From Chloroflexota bacterium (lineage in GTDB: Bacteria > Chloroflexota > Anaerolineae > J036 > Brachytrichaceae), in contig JAMCQN010000072.1 of assembly GCA_023382055.1 (NCBI GenBank), positions 1 to 63,121 of the forward strand: 63,121 nt of DNA, given 5' to 3'. Positions 53,112 through 60,729 of this stretch are shown here, piece by piece; the first letter of the stretch is position 1; each line of letters begins with the position of its first letter. The notes under the pieces were generated by a model, which worked only from the letters and a program-made list of their open reading frames with translations, had not been told where the DNA came from and searched no databases. A program made the position numbers and the translations under genes.

Positions 53112-54482
53112 ATGCACATGACACTCGATCATAGAATCCAACAGACATTGACCAGTCAATCCGTCATACGCGACCTGGGCAACGGCTTGATCCTGCGCAG
53201 CGGCAGGCCGGAAGATGAGGAAGAACTAGCGGCGTTCAACGGGCGCATTTTCAGGAACACCACCACCCAGGAGCCAAATAGCAACCTGGCGTGGTGGACG
53301 CGCGACCTTGTGGCGAATCACGTCAGCGTGCGCGCCGGCGATTTCACCGTGGTGGAAGACGCCGCGACAGGCAAGATCGTTTCGTCGCTGGTCTGGATTT
53401 CACAGACCTGGAGCTATGGCGGCATCGAGTTCGGGGTGGGGCGGCCTGAGCTGGTCGGCACGCACGACGAATACCGCAATCGGGGGATCGTACGCGCCCA
53501 GTTCGATATCGTCCACGACTGGAGCGCCGCGCGCGGTGAACTGGCGCAGGCGATCACCGGCATCCCCTATTTCTATCGCCAGTTCGGTTATGAAATGGCG
53601 CTGCAACTGGGCGCCGGACGCGCGGGGTATAAGCCACACGCGCCAAAGCTGAAGAAAGATGAGCCGGAACCTTATCGGTTGCGGCGCGCCACGCGGGACG
53701 ACCTGGCGTTCATCATGAGCCTGTACGCTCAGCGTTCCGCGCGTTACCTGGTGGATTGCGTGCGCGATGATGCGCTGTGGCGCTACGAACTCGACCGCAA
53801 GAGCGAGAAGAACGCGACGCGCCGTGAAATCTGCATCATCGAAGACCTGGAGGGCCAGCCGGTCGGTCTGCTGGCGCATCCGCCGGAACTGTGGGGTGTG
53901 ACCATGGCCGCCACACTCTATGAGTTAAGCGCAGGTGTTTCCTGGGTCGCCGTGACGCCCAGCGTGATCCGCTATCTGTGGGCGACCGGCGAAGCCTATA
54001 AGGAACGCGACAGGAAAGAGGACTTCAGCGAGTTTGCCTTCGATCTGGGCGGGGAGCATCCGGTTTACACCGCCATGGCCGATCACCTGCCGAATAAGGG
54101 CCACCCCTATGCGTGGTATGTACGTGTGCCGGATATCCCGGCGTTCCTGCGGCGCATCGCACCGGCGCTCGAAACCAACCTGGAAGGTTCGGTCATGCCC
54201 GGTTATACAGGCGACCTGAAACTCAACTTCTACCGCAGCGGTGTGCGGCTCGCTTTCGAGCACGGTCGCATCAGCATCATCGAGCCGTGGAAGCCGACGC
54301 TGAGTGACGGCGGCAATGCCGCATTCCCGGATCGCACCTTCCTGCAACTGTTGTTTGGTTACCGCTCGTCGGATGAATTACGTTACGCATTCCCCGACTG
54401 CTGGGCGGGCGGCAACGCCATGCGGGCGTTGCTGGACGCGCTGTTTCCCAAACGCGACTCCGATGTGTGGCCTTTAGCCTGA
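53112..54482 (+). CDS. Eis-like GNAT acetyltransferase with SCP2-like C-terminus
   Basis: 456 residues from the ATG at 53112 (another at 53118). Two GNAT-type lobes: GRPEDEEELAAFNGRIF, then the acetyl-CoA loop THDEYRNRGIVRAQF, and a second lobe from residue about 190. The C-terminal 100 residues resemble the sterol-carrier-like domain of Eis proteins, ending YAFPDCWAGG. Eis-type enzymes acetylate amines, including aminoglycosides; the substrate here is unknown. The start is 125 nt from the divergent peptidase gene. Confidence 0.8.
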   Translation: MHMTLDHRIQQTLTSQSVIRDLGNGLILRSGRPEDEEELAAFNGRIFRNTTTQEPNSNLAWWTRDLVANHVSVRAGDFTVVEDAATGKIVSSLVWISQTWSYGGIEFGVGRPELVGTHDEYRNRGIVRAQFDIVHDWSAARGELAQAITGIPYFYRQFGYEMALQLGAGRAGYKPHAPKLKKDEPEPYRLRRATRDDLAFIMSLYAQRSARYLVDCVRDDALWRYELDRKSEKNATRREICIIEDLEGQPVGLLAHPPELWGVTMAATLYELSAGVSWVAVTPSVIRYLWATGEAYKERDRKEDFSEFAFDLGGEHPVYTAMADHLPNKGHPYAWYVRVPDIPAFLRRIAPALETNLEGSVMPGYTGDLKLNFYRSGVRLAFEHGRISIIEPWKPTLSDGGNAAFPDRTFLQLLFGYRSSDELRYAFPDCWAGGNAMRALLDALFPKRDSDVWPLA

Positions 54483-54618
54483 GCCTGGCGCCGCTGAAGA
54501 TATCGGAGCACTCTTTGGGGCGAAGTTCGGCATTTGACAGGCTAGAACAAGTGTTCTATCATGGAGAGATGGCGGTGGTCAACACCGTACTTTTATCGCA
54601 ACCAGGAGAATCTGCGTG

Positions 54619-55029
54619 ATGAAAACGACTATATCCCACATCCAGTTTAATGTACGCCCGGCCAATCTCGTGTTCTACAAAGACCTCATGGCCTGCCTGG
54701 GCTGGCAGACAATCTACGCCGACGACGCCATGCTCGGCGTAGCGGACGGTCGTGGCGCGAGCCTGTGGTTCAGCGCCCAGGTGAAAGAGGTCAGCAACGA
54801 TTACGACGGCCCCGGCATGAATCACCTGGGCATCGGCGCGCCGACGCAGGCGGACGTCGATACGGTGACCGCTTTTCTGAAAGATCATGGTGTGCCAGCG
54901 CTCTTCGACACGCCTCGCCACCGCCCGGACTTCGAACCGAATCCCGAGCGGACCTATTACCAGGTGATGTTCGAGTCGCCCGACCGCGTCCTGTTCGAGG
55001 TTGTATATACCGGCCCCAAGGCCGGTTGA
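54619..55029 (+). CDS. VOC (glyoxalase/bleomycin-resistance) family protein
   Basis: 136 residues; AGGAG lies upstream of the GTG/ATG pair at 54616/54619. One VOC module pair: ISHIQFNVRPANLVFYKDLM, GMNHLGIGAP and YYQVMFESPDRVLFEVVY. A His and Glu in the standard positions could bind a metal. Substrate unknown. Confidence 0.85.
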   Translation: MKTTISHIQFNVRPANLVFYKDLMACLGWQTIYADDAMLGVADGRGASLWFSAQVKEVSNDYDGPGMNHLGIGAPTQADVDTVTAFLKDHGVPALFDTPRHRPDFEPNPERTYYQVMFESPDRVLFEVVYTGPKAG

Positions 55030-55045
55030 GTACTGCATCGATAAC

Positions 55046-55096
55046 CAGGGCAATTGCACGTCGAGTTTAAGGATTGCATATGGCGCCTGTGACGTG
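55046..55096. repeat. Left arm of an inverted repeat around a secreted GH-like gene
   Basis: This stretch (AGGGCAATTGCACGTCGA ... CCTGTGACGTG) matches the complement of 56449-56494 with roughly four in five bases equal. The remaining gap to 55362 has several CATATG words and no gene. Confidence 0.5.
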
Positions 55097-55362
55097 ATAG
55101 ATTGCCATATGGCGTAGCTCAGCGGCATATGCTACGGTAGCCATCGACATATGGTACACCAGGATCGCTTGATTGCTATTAGTGACACCTTAACTTGCGC
55201 ATCCGATTGACCTGATCGGTTTTCAGCACCTTTTGACATTGTTAACGCTCGAACATATACTGCTTTTTATAACGTCGTGTGAGTGCATCGTTGAATCGCA
55301 TAGTGAATATGCTTATTGACTCAGGACGTTACGCCAGGTGGGGATAGACTGTACTCAAGGAT

Positions 55363-56439
55363 ATGATGAAAAACACATTTTCAACAGTCCGCATCGTAAT
55401 AGCGTCATTGGCGACCGTGTTGTTGGTACTGCGTGCGGCAGATGTGCCTCGCCTGAGTGCAGCGACTCAGCCCGAAGCATTTGGCTACGGATTTATAATG
55501 TTTGGCCCCGAAACGGCCAACCCACATACCTGGGGCTTTAACTGGATGAAGGTGTACAACGTGCCGAGTACAAAACCGCCGGCGAAGGCGTTGTACCTGA
55601 TCCCGGTATCCGCAGCTGATGTGGGCAATCTACCCGCTGTGCTGCAACGCGTAGATAATGTGATGAACCAAGCTGGGGGTAACATCGATGCTTACGAGAT
55701 TGGCAACGAGGTAAACCTGAGCTCCACATTTGGGTGGAATGCCTCGCCAGTCGCTGCAGATTACAAACAAGTGTTGTGCGCCGCCTATAGCAGAATTAAG
55801 TTCAATTCTCCAACGGCGCTTGTCGTGTCAGCGGGGCTGGCGAACACAGGTCGGGTGTCCGGCGCATGGGGTGGTCACCCGGGAAACGACGGCGCCAGCC
55901 AGGATGAGCGTGAGTACCTGACTGAACTCATTGCGGCCGGCGCAGGACCATGTCTGGATTTCGTCGGCTATCATCCCTTTGGCTTCAGCGCCGATTTCGA
56001 CGCACCACCGAATGCGACTGGCGGCACGCCAGCGACTGACTGCAGCAGCGGTCTGTGCTTCCGATCCGCTGAAGGACTCTATGCTGTCATGCAGGCTAAT
56101 GGTTGGGGCGCTAAGAAAATGTGGGCCACCGAAATGGGCTGGTTGATCCTTCCACCACCTGGATGTCCCACTGATGCATTTTCCAGCGACTGGTCCAACC
56201 GCACATGGCAGGCTGTGACACCTGACAAGCAAGCGATGAACCTGGCGGGTGCGTTCAATTACGCGCGTACGAACTGGCCGTGGATGAACGCGATGTTTGT
56301 GTTCAATTTGAATTTCAACATGGCTCCCTATTACGATGTGTGCAATCAGATGCGCTACTACAGTGTACTAGGGAATCCTGCGGAGACTGCACTGCGTGGT
56401 CTGTTCAATTGGTACTACATGCCCCTAATGATGCGGTAG
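55363..56439 (+). CDS. Secreted clan GH-A-like glycoside hydrolase
   Basis: 358 residues with a signal peptide (about residues 1-33, ending LSAATQ). YEIGNEVNL has the Asn-Glu acid/base pair of clan GH-A, and MWATEMGW a Glu at a nucleophile-like place; VSAGLANTGR and FVGYHPFG fit the barrel (GH39/GH5-like or Asl1-like). Substrate unknown. AAGGATATG supplies the ribosome site. The gene stands by itself between imperfect 50-bp inverted repeats, which may mean it moved as a cassette. Confidence 0.7.
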   Translation: MMKNTFSTVRIVIASLATVLLVLRAADVPRLSAATQPEAFGYGFIMFGPETANPHTWGFNWMKVYNVPSTKPPAKALYLIPVSAADVGNLPAVLQRVDNVMNQAGGNIDAYEIGNEVNLSSTFGWNASPVAADYKQVLCAAYSRIKFNSPTALVVSAGLANTGRVSGAWGGHPGNDGASQDEREYLTELIAAGAGPCLDFVGYHPFGFSADFDAPPNATGGTPATDCSSGLCFRSAEGLYAVMQANGWGAKKMWATEMGWLILPPPGCPTDAFSSDWSNRTWQAVTPDKQAMNLAGAFNYARTNWPWMNAMFVFNLNFNMAPYYDVCNQMRYYSVLGNPAETALRGLFNWYYMPLMMR

Positions 56440-56448
56440 ACGGATTGC

Positions 56449-56494
56449 ACGTCACAGGTGTCACATGTAATCCTTGTCGACATGCAATTGCCCT
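56449..56494. repeat. Right arm of the inverted repeat
   Basis: Complement of 55046-55096. The word CTGCATCGATAAC also occurs in direct orientation at both ends (55034 and 56493). Confidence 0.5.
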
Positions 56495-56514
56495 GCATCG
56501 ATAACTCGCGGCTA

Positions 56515-56543
56515 TTGACCTGCGGTCAATCACGTGTTATAAA
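56515..56543 (+). promoter_or_regulatory. Promoter with inverted repeat over the -35
   Basis: TTGACC (56515-56520), 17-nt spacer, TATAAA (56538-56543). The -35 belongs to the palindrome TTGACC-TGC-GGTCAA, a possible operator. Confidence 0.65.
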
Positions 56544-56549
56544 TCACGC

Positions 56550-56721
56550 GCACGCAGTAAGTGTGTGTCAATCTTGTAAGAGCAGACATACGAGGTAAAA
56601 CCAGTGACAGGCATGATCTTCAATCAATTGCATGGAAGAAGTCTGCCTGCCAGCCGTTAATACCCGATACACTAACAGATAAAGGCCGTGGGCGCTTCTT
56701 CCGCCCCACGGCCTTTTTTTT
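56550..56721 (+). ncRNA. Candidate structured non-coding RNA of about 170 nt
   Basis: Starts after the promoter at 56515 and ends with a strong intrinsic terminator at 56682-56721 (AAGGCCGTGGG/CCCACGGCCTT, then T run). Between them there is no frame of note, but AGTGT/ACACT and GCAGAC/GTCTGC are nested pairings that suggest a rod-like fold. Size and isolated promoter-terminator layout recall 6S RNA, but I cannot confirm a 6S bubble. Confidence 0.4.
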
Positions 56722-56819
56722 CGCATTACTTGCGCGCCTGTCAAGCCGTGGGATCGCACCAGATGTATCCACCGCTTTAGCGATGACCCAGCCGGGTCAT
56801 CTCAGGGAGCCAGTCGCTT

Positions 56820-58448
56820 ATGCTGCAAGTCAATCGCGTTTCGAAATACTACGGCGTCCAGCGGGTGTTGGATGAAGTATCGTTTGTTATCAACCCCGGC
56901 GACCGTGTTGGCTTGATTGGGCCAAACGGCAGCGGAAAAACGACGCTGCTGCGAATCATCACCGGCCTGGAAGCGCCCGACCTGGGGACGGTCAGTGTCT
57001 CGCCGGGCGCAAAGCTTGGCTATCTGGCCCAGGGGTTGGAGGATACCAGCAATACCACGGTAGGCGAGGTGGTTGCGTCGGGGATCACAGGGTATGCGTC
57101 AGTCAAACGCCATCTGGAGGCATTGACCGAAAGGCTGGCAAACACAAGTGAAACGCCGCTTGATATCCTCGCATCCTATGGCGACGCGCTGGAGCAGTTC
57201 GAATCCCTGGGCGGTTATGGCATCGACCATGAGATTACATCGACGCTGGATAGCCTGGGTCTGCGAGGTGTCGGCTTTGACGTGCCCGTGCGGCAATTGA
57301 GCGGCGGTCAGCGCACGCGGTTGGGCCTGGCGCGGCTGCTGATCGCTCAACCGTCAATACTGCTGTTGGATGAGCCGACGAACCATCTGGATATCGCCGC
57401 CCTGGAATGGCTGGAGGAATTCCTCGATGGCTTTCATGGCGCAGTGCTGGCGGTTTCGCACGACCGGACTTTTCTGAACAACACGGTGTCGCGTATTCTG
57501 GCGCTGGATGCGCTGACGCATCGCATCGGGGAGTATGCCGGCGATTACAGCGACTTCGAATTGAGCAAGGCTGCGGAACTGGACAGGCAGTGGGCCGTGT
57601 GGAACGACCAGCAACTGGAAATCGAGCGCATCCAGGCTGATATAGAACGCACGAAGGCGCAGGCACAACATAACGAGGAGAGCACCAACAACGACCACAC
57701 GCGCCGACTGGCCAAGAAGGTGGCGAAAAAGGCCAAGGCGCGCGAAGCCCGCCTGCGCCGGCTGATGGACGCGAAAAACTTGGTGGAAAAACCAAAACAA
57801 GGCTGGAAGATGAAGCTGGATTTCGGCGAAATGACGCGCGGAGGACAGATCGTCGTCACGCTGGAAGCTGCCGGGCACGCTTATGGCGAGCGTATCCTGT
57901 TCAAGGATGTGAACCTCGAGTTGCGGCACGGCGACCGTGTCGCGCTGGTTGGGCCGAACGGCAGCGGCAAGACCACCCTGCTGCGCGCCATCGTCGGCGA
58001 ACTTGAACTGAGCGAAGGACGCAGCCGCACAGGCTCCAGCGTGCGCATCGGCTATATGCCGCAGGAACACGAGACGCTGGATTCGGACAAGACGCCGCTG
58101 AGCGCAATTCAGGAACTCGCGCCACTTGGAGAGACCGAGGCGCGCAACTTCCTGCATTACTTCCTGTTTGAAGGCGACGATGTGTTTGTTCCGGTAAAAC
58201 AACTCAGCTTTGGCGAGCGCGCCCGGTTGATCCTGGCGAAGCTGGTGGTGAGCGGCGTCAACTGCCTTGTTCTGGATGAGCCGGTTAACCATCTGGACAT
58301 CCCCTCGCGCGAGCGATTTGAGGCCGCGCTGGATGCCTTCCCGGGCACGGTGCTGGCGGCGGCGCACGACCGCGCCTTTATCGACCGCTTTGCGACGGCA
58401 TTGTGGGTGGTGGCGGACGGAACTATCCGGCTGCGTCTGCCCGGATGA
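56820..58448 (+). CDS. ABC-F family ATPase
   Basis: 542 residues, no membrane segments. Two ABC cassettes: first Walker A GPNGSGKTTLLR, signature LSGGQRTRLGLARLL, DEPTNHLDIAALEWL; second GPNGSGKTTLLRAI, LSFGERARLIL, DEPVNHLDIPSRERF. Between them is the charged ABC-F linker (about residues 245-330). Such proteins act on the ribosome as translation factors or give resistance to ribosome-targeting antibiotics; which applies here cannot be told. The ATG has no clear ribosome site. Confidence 0.92.
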   Translation: MLQVNRVSKYYGVQRVLDEVSFVINPGDRVGLIGPNGSGKTTLLRIITGLEAPDLGTVSVSPGAKLGYLAQGLEDTSNTTVGEVVASGITGYASVKRHLEALTERLANTSETPLDILASYGDALEQFESLGGYGIDHEITSTLDSLGLRGVGFDVPVRQLSGGQRTRLGLARLLIAQPSILLLDEPTNHLDIAALEWLEEFLDGFHGAVLAVSHDRTFLNNTVSRILALDALTHRIGEYAGDYSDFELSKAAELDRQWAVWNDQQLEIERIQADIERTKAQAQHNEESTNNDHTRRLAKKVAKKAKAREARLRRLMDAKNLVEKPKQGWKMKLDFGEMTRGGQIVVTLEAAGHAYGERILFKDVNLELRHGDRVALVGPNGSGKTTLLRAIVGELELSEGRSRTGSSVRIGYMPQEHETLDSDKTPLSAIQELAPLGETEARNFLHYFLFEGDDVFVPVKQLSFGERARLILAKLVVSGVNCLVLDEPVNHLDIPSRERFEAALDAFPGTVLAAAHDRAFIDRFATALWVVADGTIRLRLPG

Positions 58449-58529
58449 TATGAATTCCCGTCAACTGATGCGTGCGTTCAGGGGGCGGAAGCTGCGGCAA
58501 ATCGTCCGCGCGTACGGCAGGAGCTATGC

Positions 58530-58535
58530 TATAAT
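58530..58535 (+). promoter_or_regulatory. -10 box of the tRNA-Arg gene
   Basis: TATAAT, ending 10 nt before the tRNA. The -35 region is GC-rich and weak. Confidence 0.6.
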
Positions 58536-58545
58536 TTGCGAGCCT

Positions 58546-58618
58546 GCCCCAATGGCGCAGTGGATAGCGCGTCTGGTTGCGGACCAGAAGGTCGGGAGTT
58601 CGAATCTCTCTTGGGGCA
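58546..58618 (+). tRNA. tRNA-Arg, anticodon GCG
   Basis: 73 nt. Acceptor GCCCCAA/TTGGGGC, D arm GCGC-AGTGGATA-GCGC, anticodon arm TCTGG-TTGCGGA-CCAGA with anticodon GCG, T arm GGGAG-TTCGAAT-CTCTC (one G-T), discriminator A; CCA is not encoded. GCG reads CGC codons. Most bacteria use ACG (inosine) for CGY. Confidence 0.93.
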
Positions 58619-58624
58619 TCCGGT

Positions 58625-58662
58625 AAAAGGCAAAAGGCGCGTGTGGCCTTTTGCCTTTTTTT
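58625..58662 (+). terminator. Intrinsic terminator of tRNA-Arg
   Basis: AAAAGGCAAAAGGC pairs with GCCTTTTGCCTTTT, a perfect 14-bp stem followed by more T. Confidence 0.85.
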
Positions 58663-58668
58663 GTCGCC

Positions 58669-59658
58669 ATGGCATACCAAATCGAAGTAAACCATCTCTC
58701 CAAACACTACCAGGTGCACGAAAAAGAGCCGGGCTTGATGGGCAGCCTGCGCTCGTTCGTGGCGCGCAAGTACCGCAACGTAAAGGCGGTGGAAGATGTG
58801 TCGTTCAACATCGGGCAGGGCGAAATGGTGGGTTTCCTGGGTCCCAACGGCGCCGGCAAGACGACGACGCTGAAGGTATTGTCCGGGTTGCTGTATCCCA
58901 CCAGCGGCCAGGCCAGTGTGCTGGGATTCACCCCGCATAAACGCGAGACGGCTTATCTGAAACAATTTACCCTCGTCATGGGTCAAAAGCAGCAATTGAT
59001 GTGGGACCTGCCTGCGCTGGAAACCTTCCTGGTCAACCAGGCGATCTACGAAATCCCCAGACCGCAGTTTGACGCGACGCTGAAAGAGCTGGATGAACTG
59101 CTTGATCTAGGCCCGGTGATGAAGAAGCAGGTGCGCAAACTGTCGCTGGGCGAGCGCATGAAGTGTGAGTTGGCCGCGGCGCTGCTGCACCGGCCCGGGG
59201 TGTTGTTCCTTGACGAACCGACCATCGGCCTGGATGTGACCATGCAGGCGCGCATCCGCGAATTCATCGCCGAGTACAACCGCCGTTACGGCGCAACCGT
59301 GATCCTCACCAGCCACTATATGGCGGACGTGACAGCGTTATGCGAGCGCATCATCGTGATCGACAAAGGCCATCTGTTCTACGACGGCAACTTCCGCGCC
59401 CTGATCGAACGGGTGGCGCCCTACAAGATCATCAAGTTGCTGCTGGAAGAGCCGACCACCCGCGAGGCGCTGGCGCAGTTCGGCCGGGTTGAGAGCTGCG
59501 ACGGCCTCACCGCTGTATTGCATGTGCCGCGCGCGCAGGCGACCGATTCTGCTGCGCGCCTGCTGGCGCAGTTCAAAGTGGACGATGTGACGTTTGAGGA
59601 ACCGCCGGTCGAGGACATTATCCGCGAGGTGTTTGCCGGGCGCGTGGCGGGATTGTAG
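58669..59658 (+). CDS. ABC-2 type transporter ATPase
   Basis: 329 residues from the ATG at 58669; an in-frame TTG at 58651 lies within the terminator and is unlikely. EVNHLSKHYQVHEKEPG, an insert (LRSFVARKYRNVKAV), Walker A GPNGAGKTT, LSLGERMKCELAAALLHRP and FLDEPTIGLD match the ATPases of ABC-2 exporters (NodI/DrrA/DUF990-associated). The two permease genes that usually follow are missing; the next gene region is a segmental duplication, so the operon was probably broken by rearrangement. Confidence 0.9.
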   Translation: MAYQIEVNHLSKHYQVHEKEPGLMGSLRSFVARKYRNVKAVEDVSFNIGQGEMVGFLGPNGAGKTTTLKVLSGLLYPTSGQASVLGFTPHKRETAYLKQFTLVMGQKQQLMWDLPALETFLVNQAIYEIPRPQFDATLKELDELLDLGPVMKKQVRKLSLGERMKCELAAALLHRPGVLFLDEPTIGLDVTMQARIREFIAEYNRRYGATVILTSHYMADVTALCERIIVIDKGHLFYDGNFRALIERVAPYKIIKLLLEEPTTREALAQFGRVESCDGLTAVLHVPRAQATDSAARLLAQFKVDDVTFEEPPVEDIIREVFAGRVAGL

Positions 59659-59850
59659 AGGAGATTAGAGAGTAGAGATTGGAGATTGGAGATTGGAGAT
59701 TGAGCGTTGATCAGAAAGTACGCCGCACTGCTGCGCGCCAATGAACACCTCCGAATTCCAGCCGTATGAAACATCTCCGAGTTCTGCGAGAACTCGGAGA
59801 TGTTTGACCCGCAACCGCTACAGGTTCGGCGCGCGCGTCTTCATGATCGG
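59521..59850. repeat. Segmental duplication, copy A (ABC ATPase end to thrS end)
   Basis: This 330-bp stretch matches 60433-60762: the last 46 codons of the ATPase gene, a 7-mer tandem repeat (TTGGAGA type, 59675-59703), the GCG-loop hairpin at 59769-59805 and a relic of the thrS 3' end. The intergenic half is almost identical, the coding half less so. Confidence 0.85.
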
Positions 59851-59930
59851 GCACGTTGGATGATCTGACACTGGTCAGCGCAGAAGCAACAGACATTGTG
59901 ATGTTCGGGTTCAGCTTCCGCCTTATCCAC
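59841..59930 (-). pseudogene. Truncated HEPN-domain gene next to the MNT gene
   Basis: A minus-strand frame starting at a GTG (59930) that overlaps the MNT stop begins VDKAEAE and reads VCCFCADQC, comparable to the HEPN start (EWxxKAExD ... VCFHAQQCAEKYLKA). It stops after 29 codons where the duplicated segment begins. Probably the remaining N-terminus of the HEPN partner. Confidence 0.45.
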
Positions 59931-60291
59931 CCACTCGACTGTCAGCGGATTCATAGAGCACCTTGCCTTTTTCGATGATTTCGCGCAAGAATGGGTCGCC
60001 CAGCTCCAACCGCCTGGTCAGTGTTCCGGGCGTGCGCACGATCAGGTCAAGCCCAAAATCGTAGTGTATGGCCTGGCATATCTTCACGGCCTGCTCGGTC
60101 TCTTTCAGTGGCGTATCAAGTACGACGAGTAAATCGAGGTCGCTATCAGCAGATGGGGCGCCATACGCGTACGAACCAAAGAGAATGATTCTGGAAGGAT
60201 GAAAACGAGCAACAATCTGATGAACCACACCATCAAGTTCATCTGGCTGTACTTTGATCCTGACTGACTTCGCCGTAGTCTGCTCCCGCAT
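59923..60291 (-). CDS. MNT-type minimal nucleotidyltransferase
   Basis: 122 residues. ILFGSYAYGAPSADSDLDLLVV holds the GSxxxG and the paired Asp of the polymerase-beta-like active site, in pieces FGSYAYG and SDSDLDLLV-like. MNT proteins act with HEPN toxins, in some cases by AMPylating them. Its HEPN partner appears truncated at once downstream, leaving an orphan antitoxin or enzyme. Enclosed by the two copies of the segmental duplication. Confidence 0.85.
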   Translation of the reverse strand: MREQTTAKSVRIKVQPDELDGVVHQIVARFHPSRIILFGSYAYGAPSADSDLDLLVVLDTPLKETEQAVKICQAIHYDFGLDLIVRTPGTLTRRLELGDPFLREIIEKGKVLYESADSRVGG

Positions 60292-60432
60292 CTCCCGACC
60301 TCCGCATAACTATCTTACTTCATCTATGATGATCAAGACGCTGATTTAAAACCTCCGGGGTTCGCGCTAAGCGAAGCCTGGCGCCAAGGTTCGCTCAGCA
60401 TGACTCGAAGGTTTGGCCGAAACGCTGTGTTT

Positions 60433-60570
60433 CACGTGCCGCGCGCGCAGGCGACCGAATCGGTGGCGCGGCTGCTCGCGCAATTGAAGGTGGACGATGT
60501 GACGTTTGAGGAACCGCCGGTCGAGGACATCATCCGCGAGGTGTTCGCCGGGCGCGTGGCGGGATTGTAG
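60433..60570 (+). pseudogene. 3' fragment of an ABC ATPase gene
   Basis: The last 45 codons and stop of a gene like 58669-59658 (VARLLAQLKVDDVTFEEPP ... VFAGRVAGL). It differs from the intact gene mainly at silent sites and a few residues, so it comes from a diverged paralogue or older copy. No start or ATP-binding part. Confidence 0.8.
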
Positions 60571-60680
60571 AGGAGATTAGAGAGTAGAGAGTAGAGAGTA
60601 GAGATTGGAGATTGAGCGTTGATCAGAAAGTACGCCGCACTGCTGCGCGCCAATGAACACCTCCGAATTCCAGCCGTATG

Positions 60681-60717
60681 AAACATCTCCGAGTTCTGCG
60701 AGAACTCGGAGATGTTT
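60681..60717 (-). terminator. Hairpin with GCG triloop after thrS
   Basis: A perfect 17-bp stem (AAACATCTCCGAGTTCT arm), duplicated at 59769-59805. It lies 13 nt past the thrS stop and probably ends that transcript. Confidence 0.6.
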
Positions 60718-60729
60718 GATCCGCAACCG

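Noticed and set aside
59656-59704. Short tandem repeats considered as a CRISPR array
   Set aside because: The units are 7 bp without spacers; this is a simple-sequence repeat. No CRISPR array or cas gene was seen in the window.
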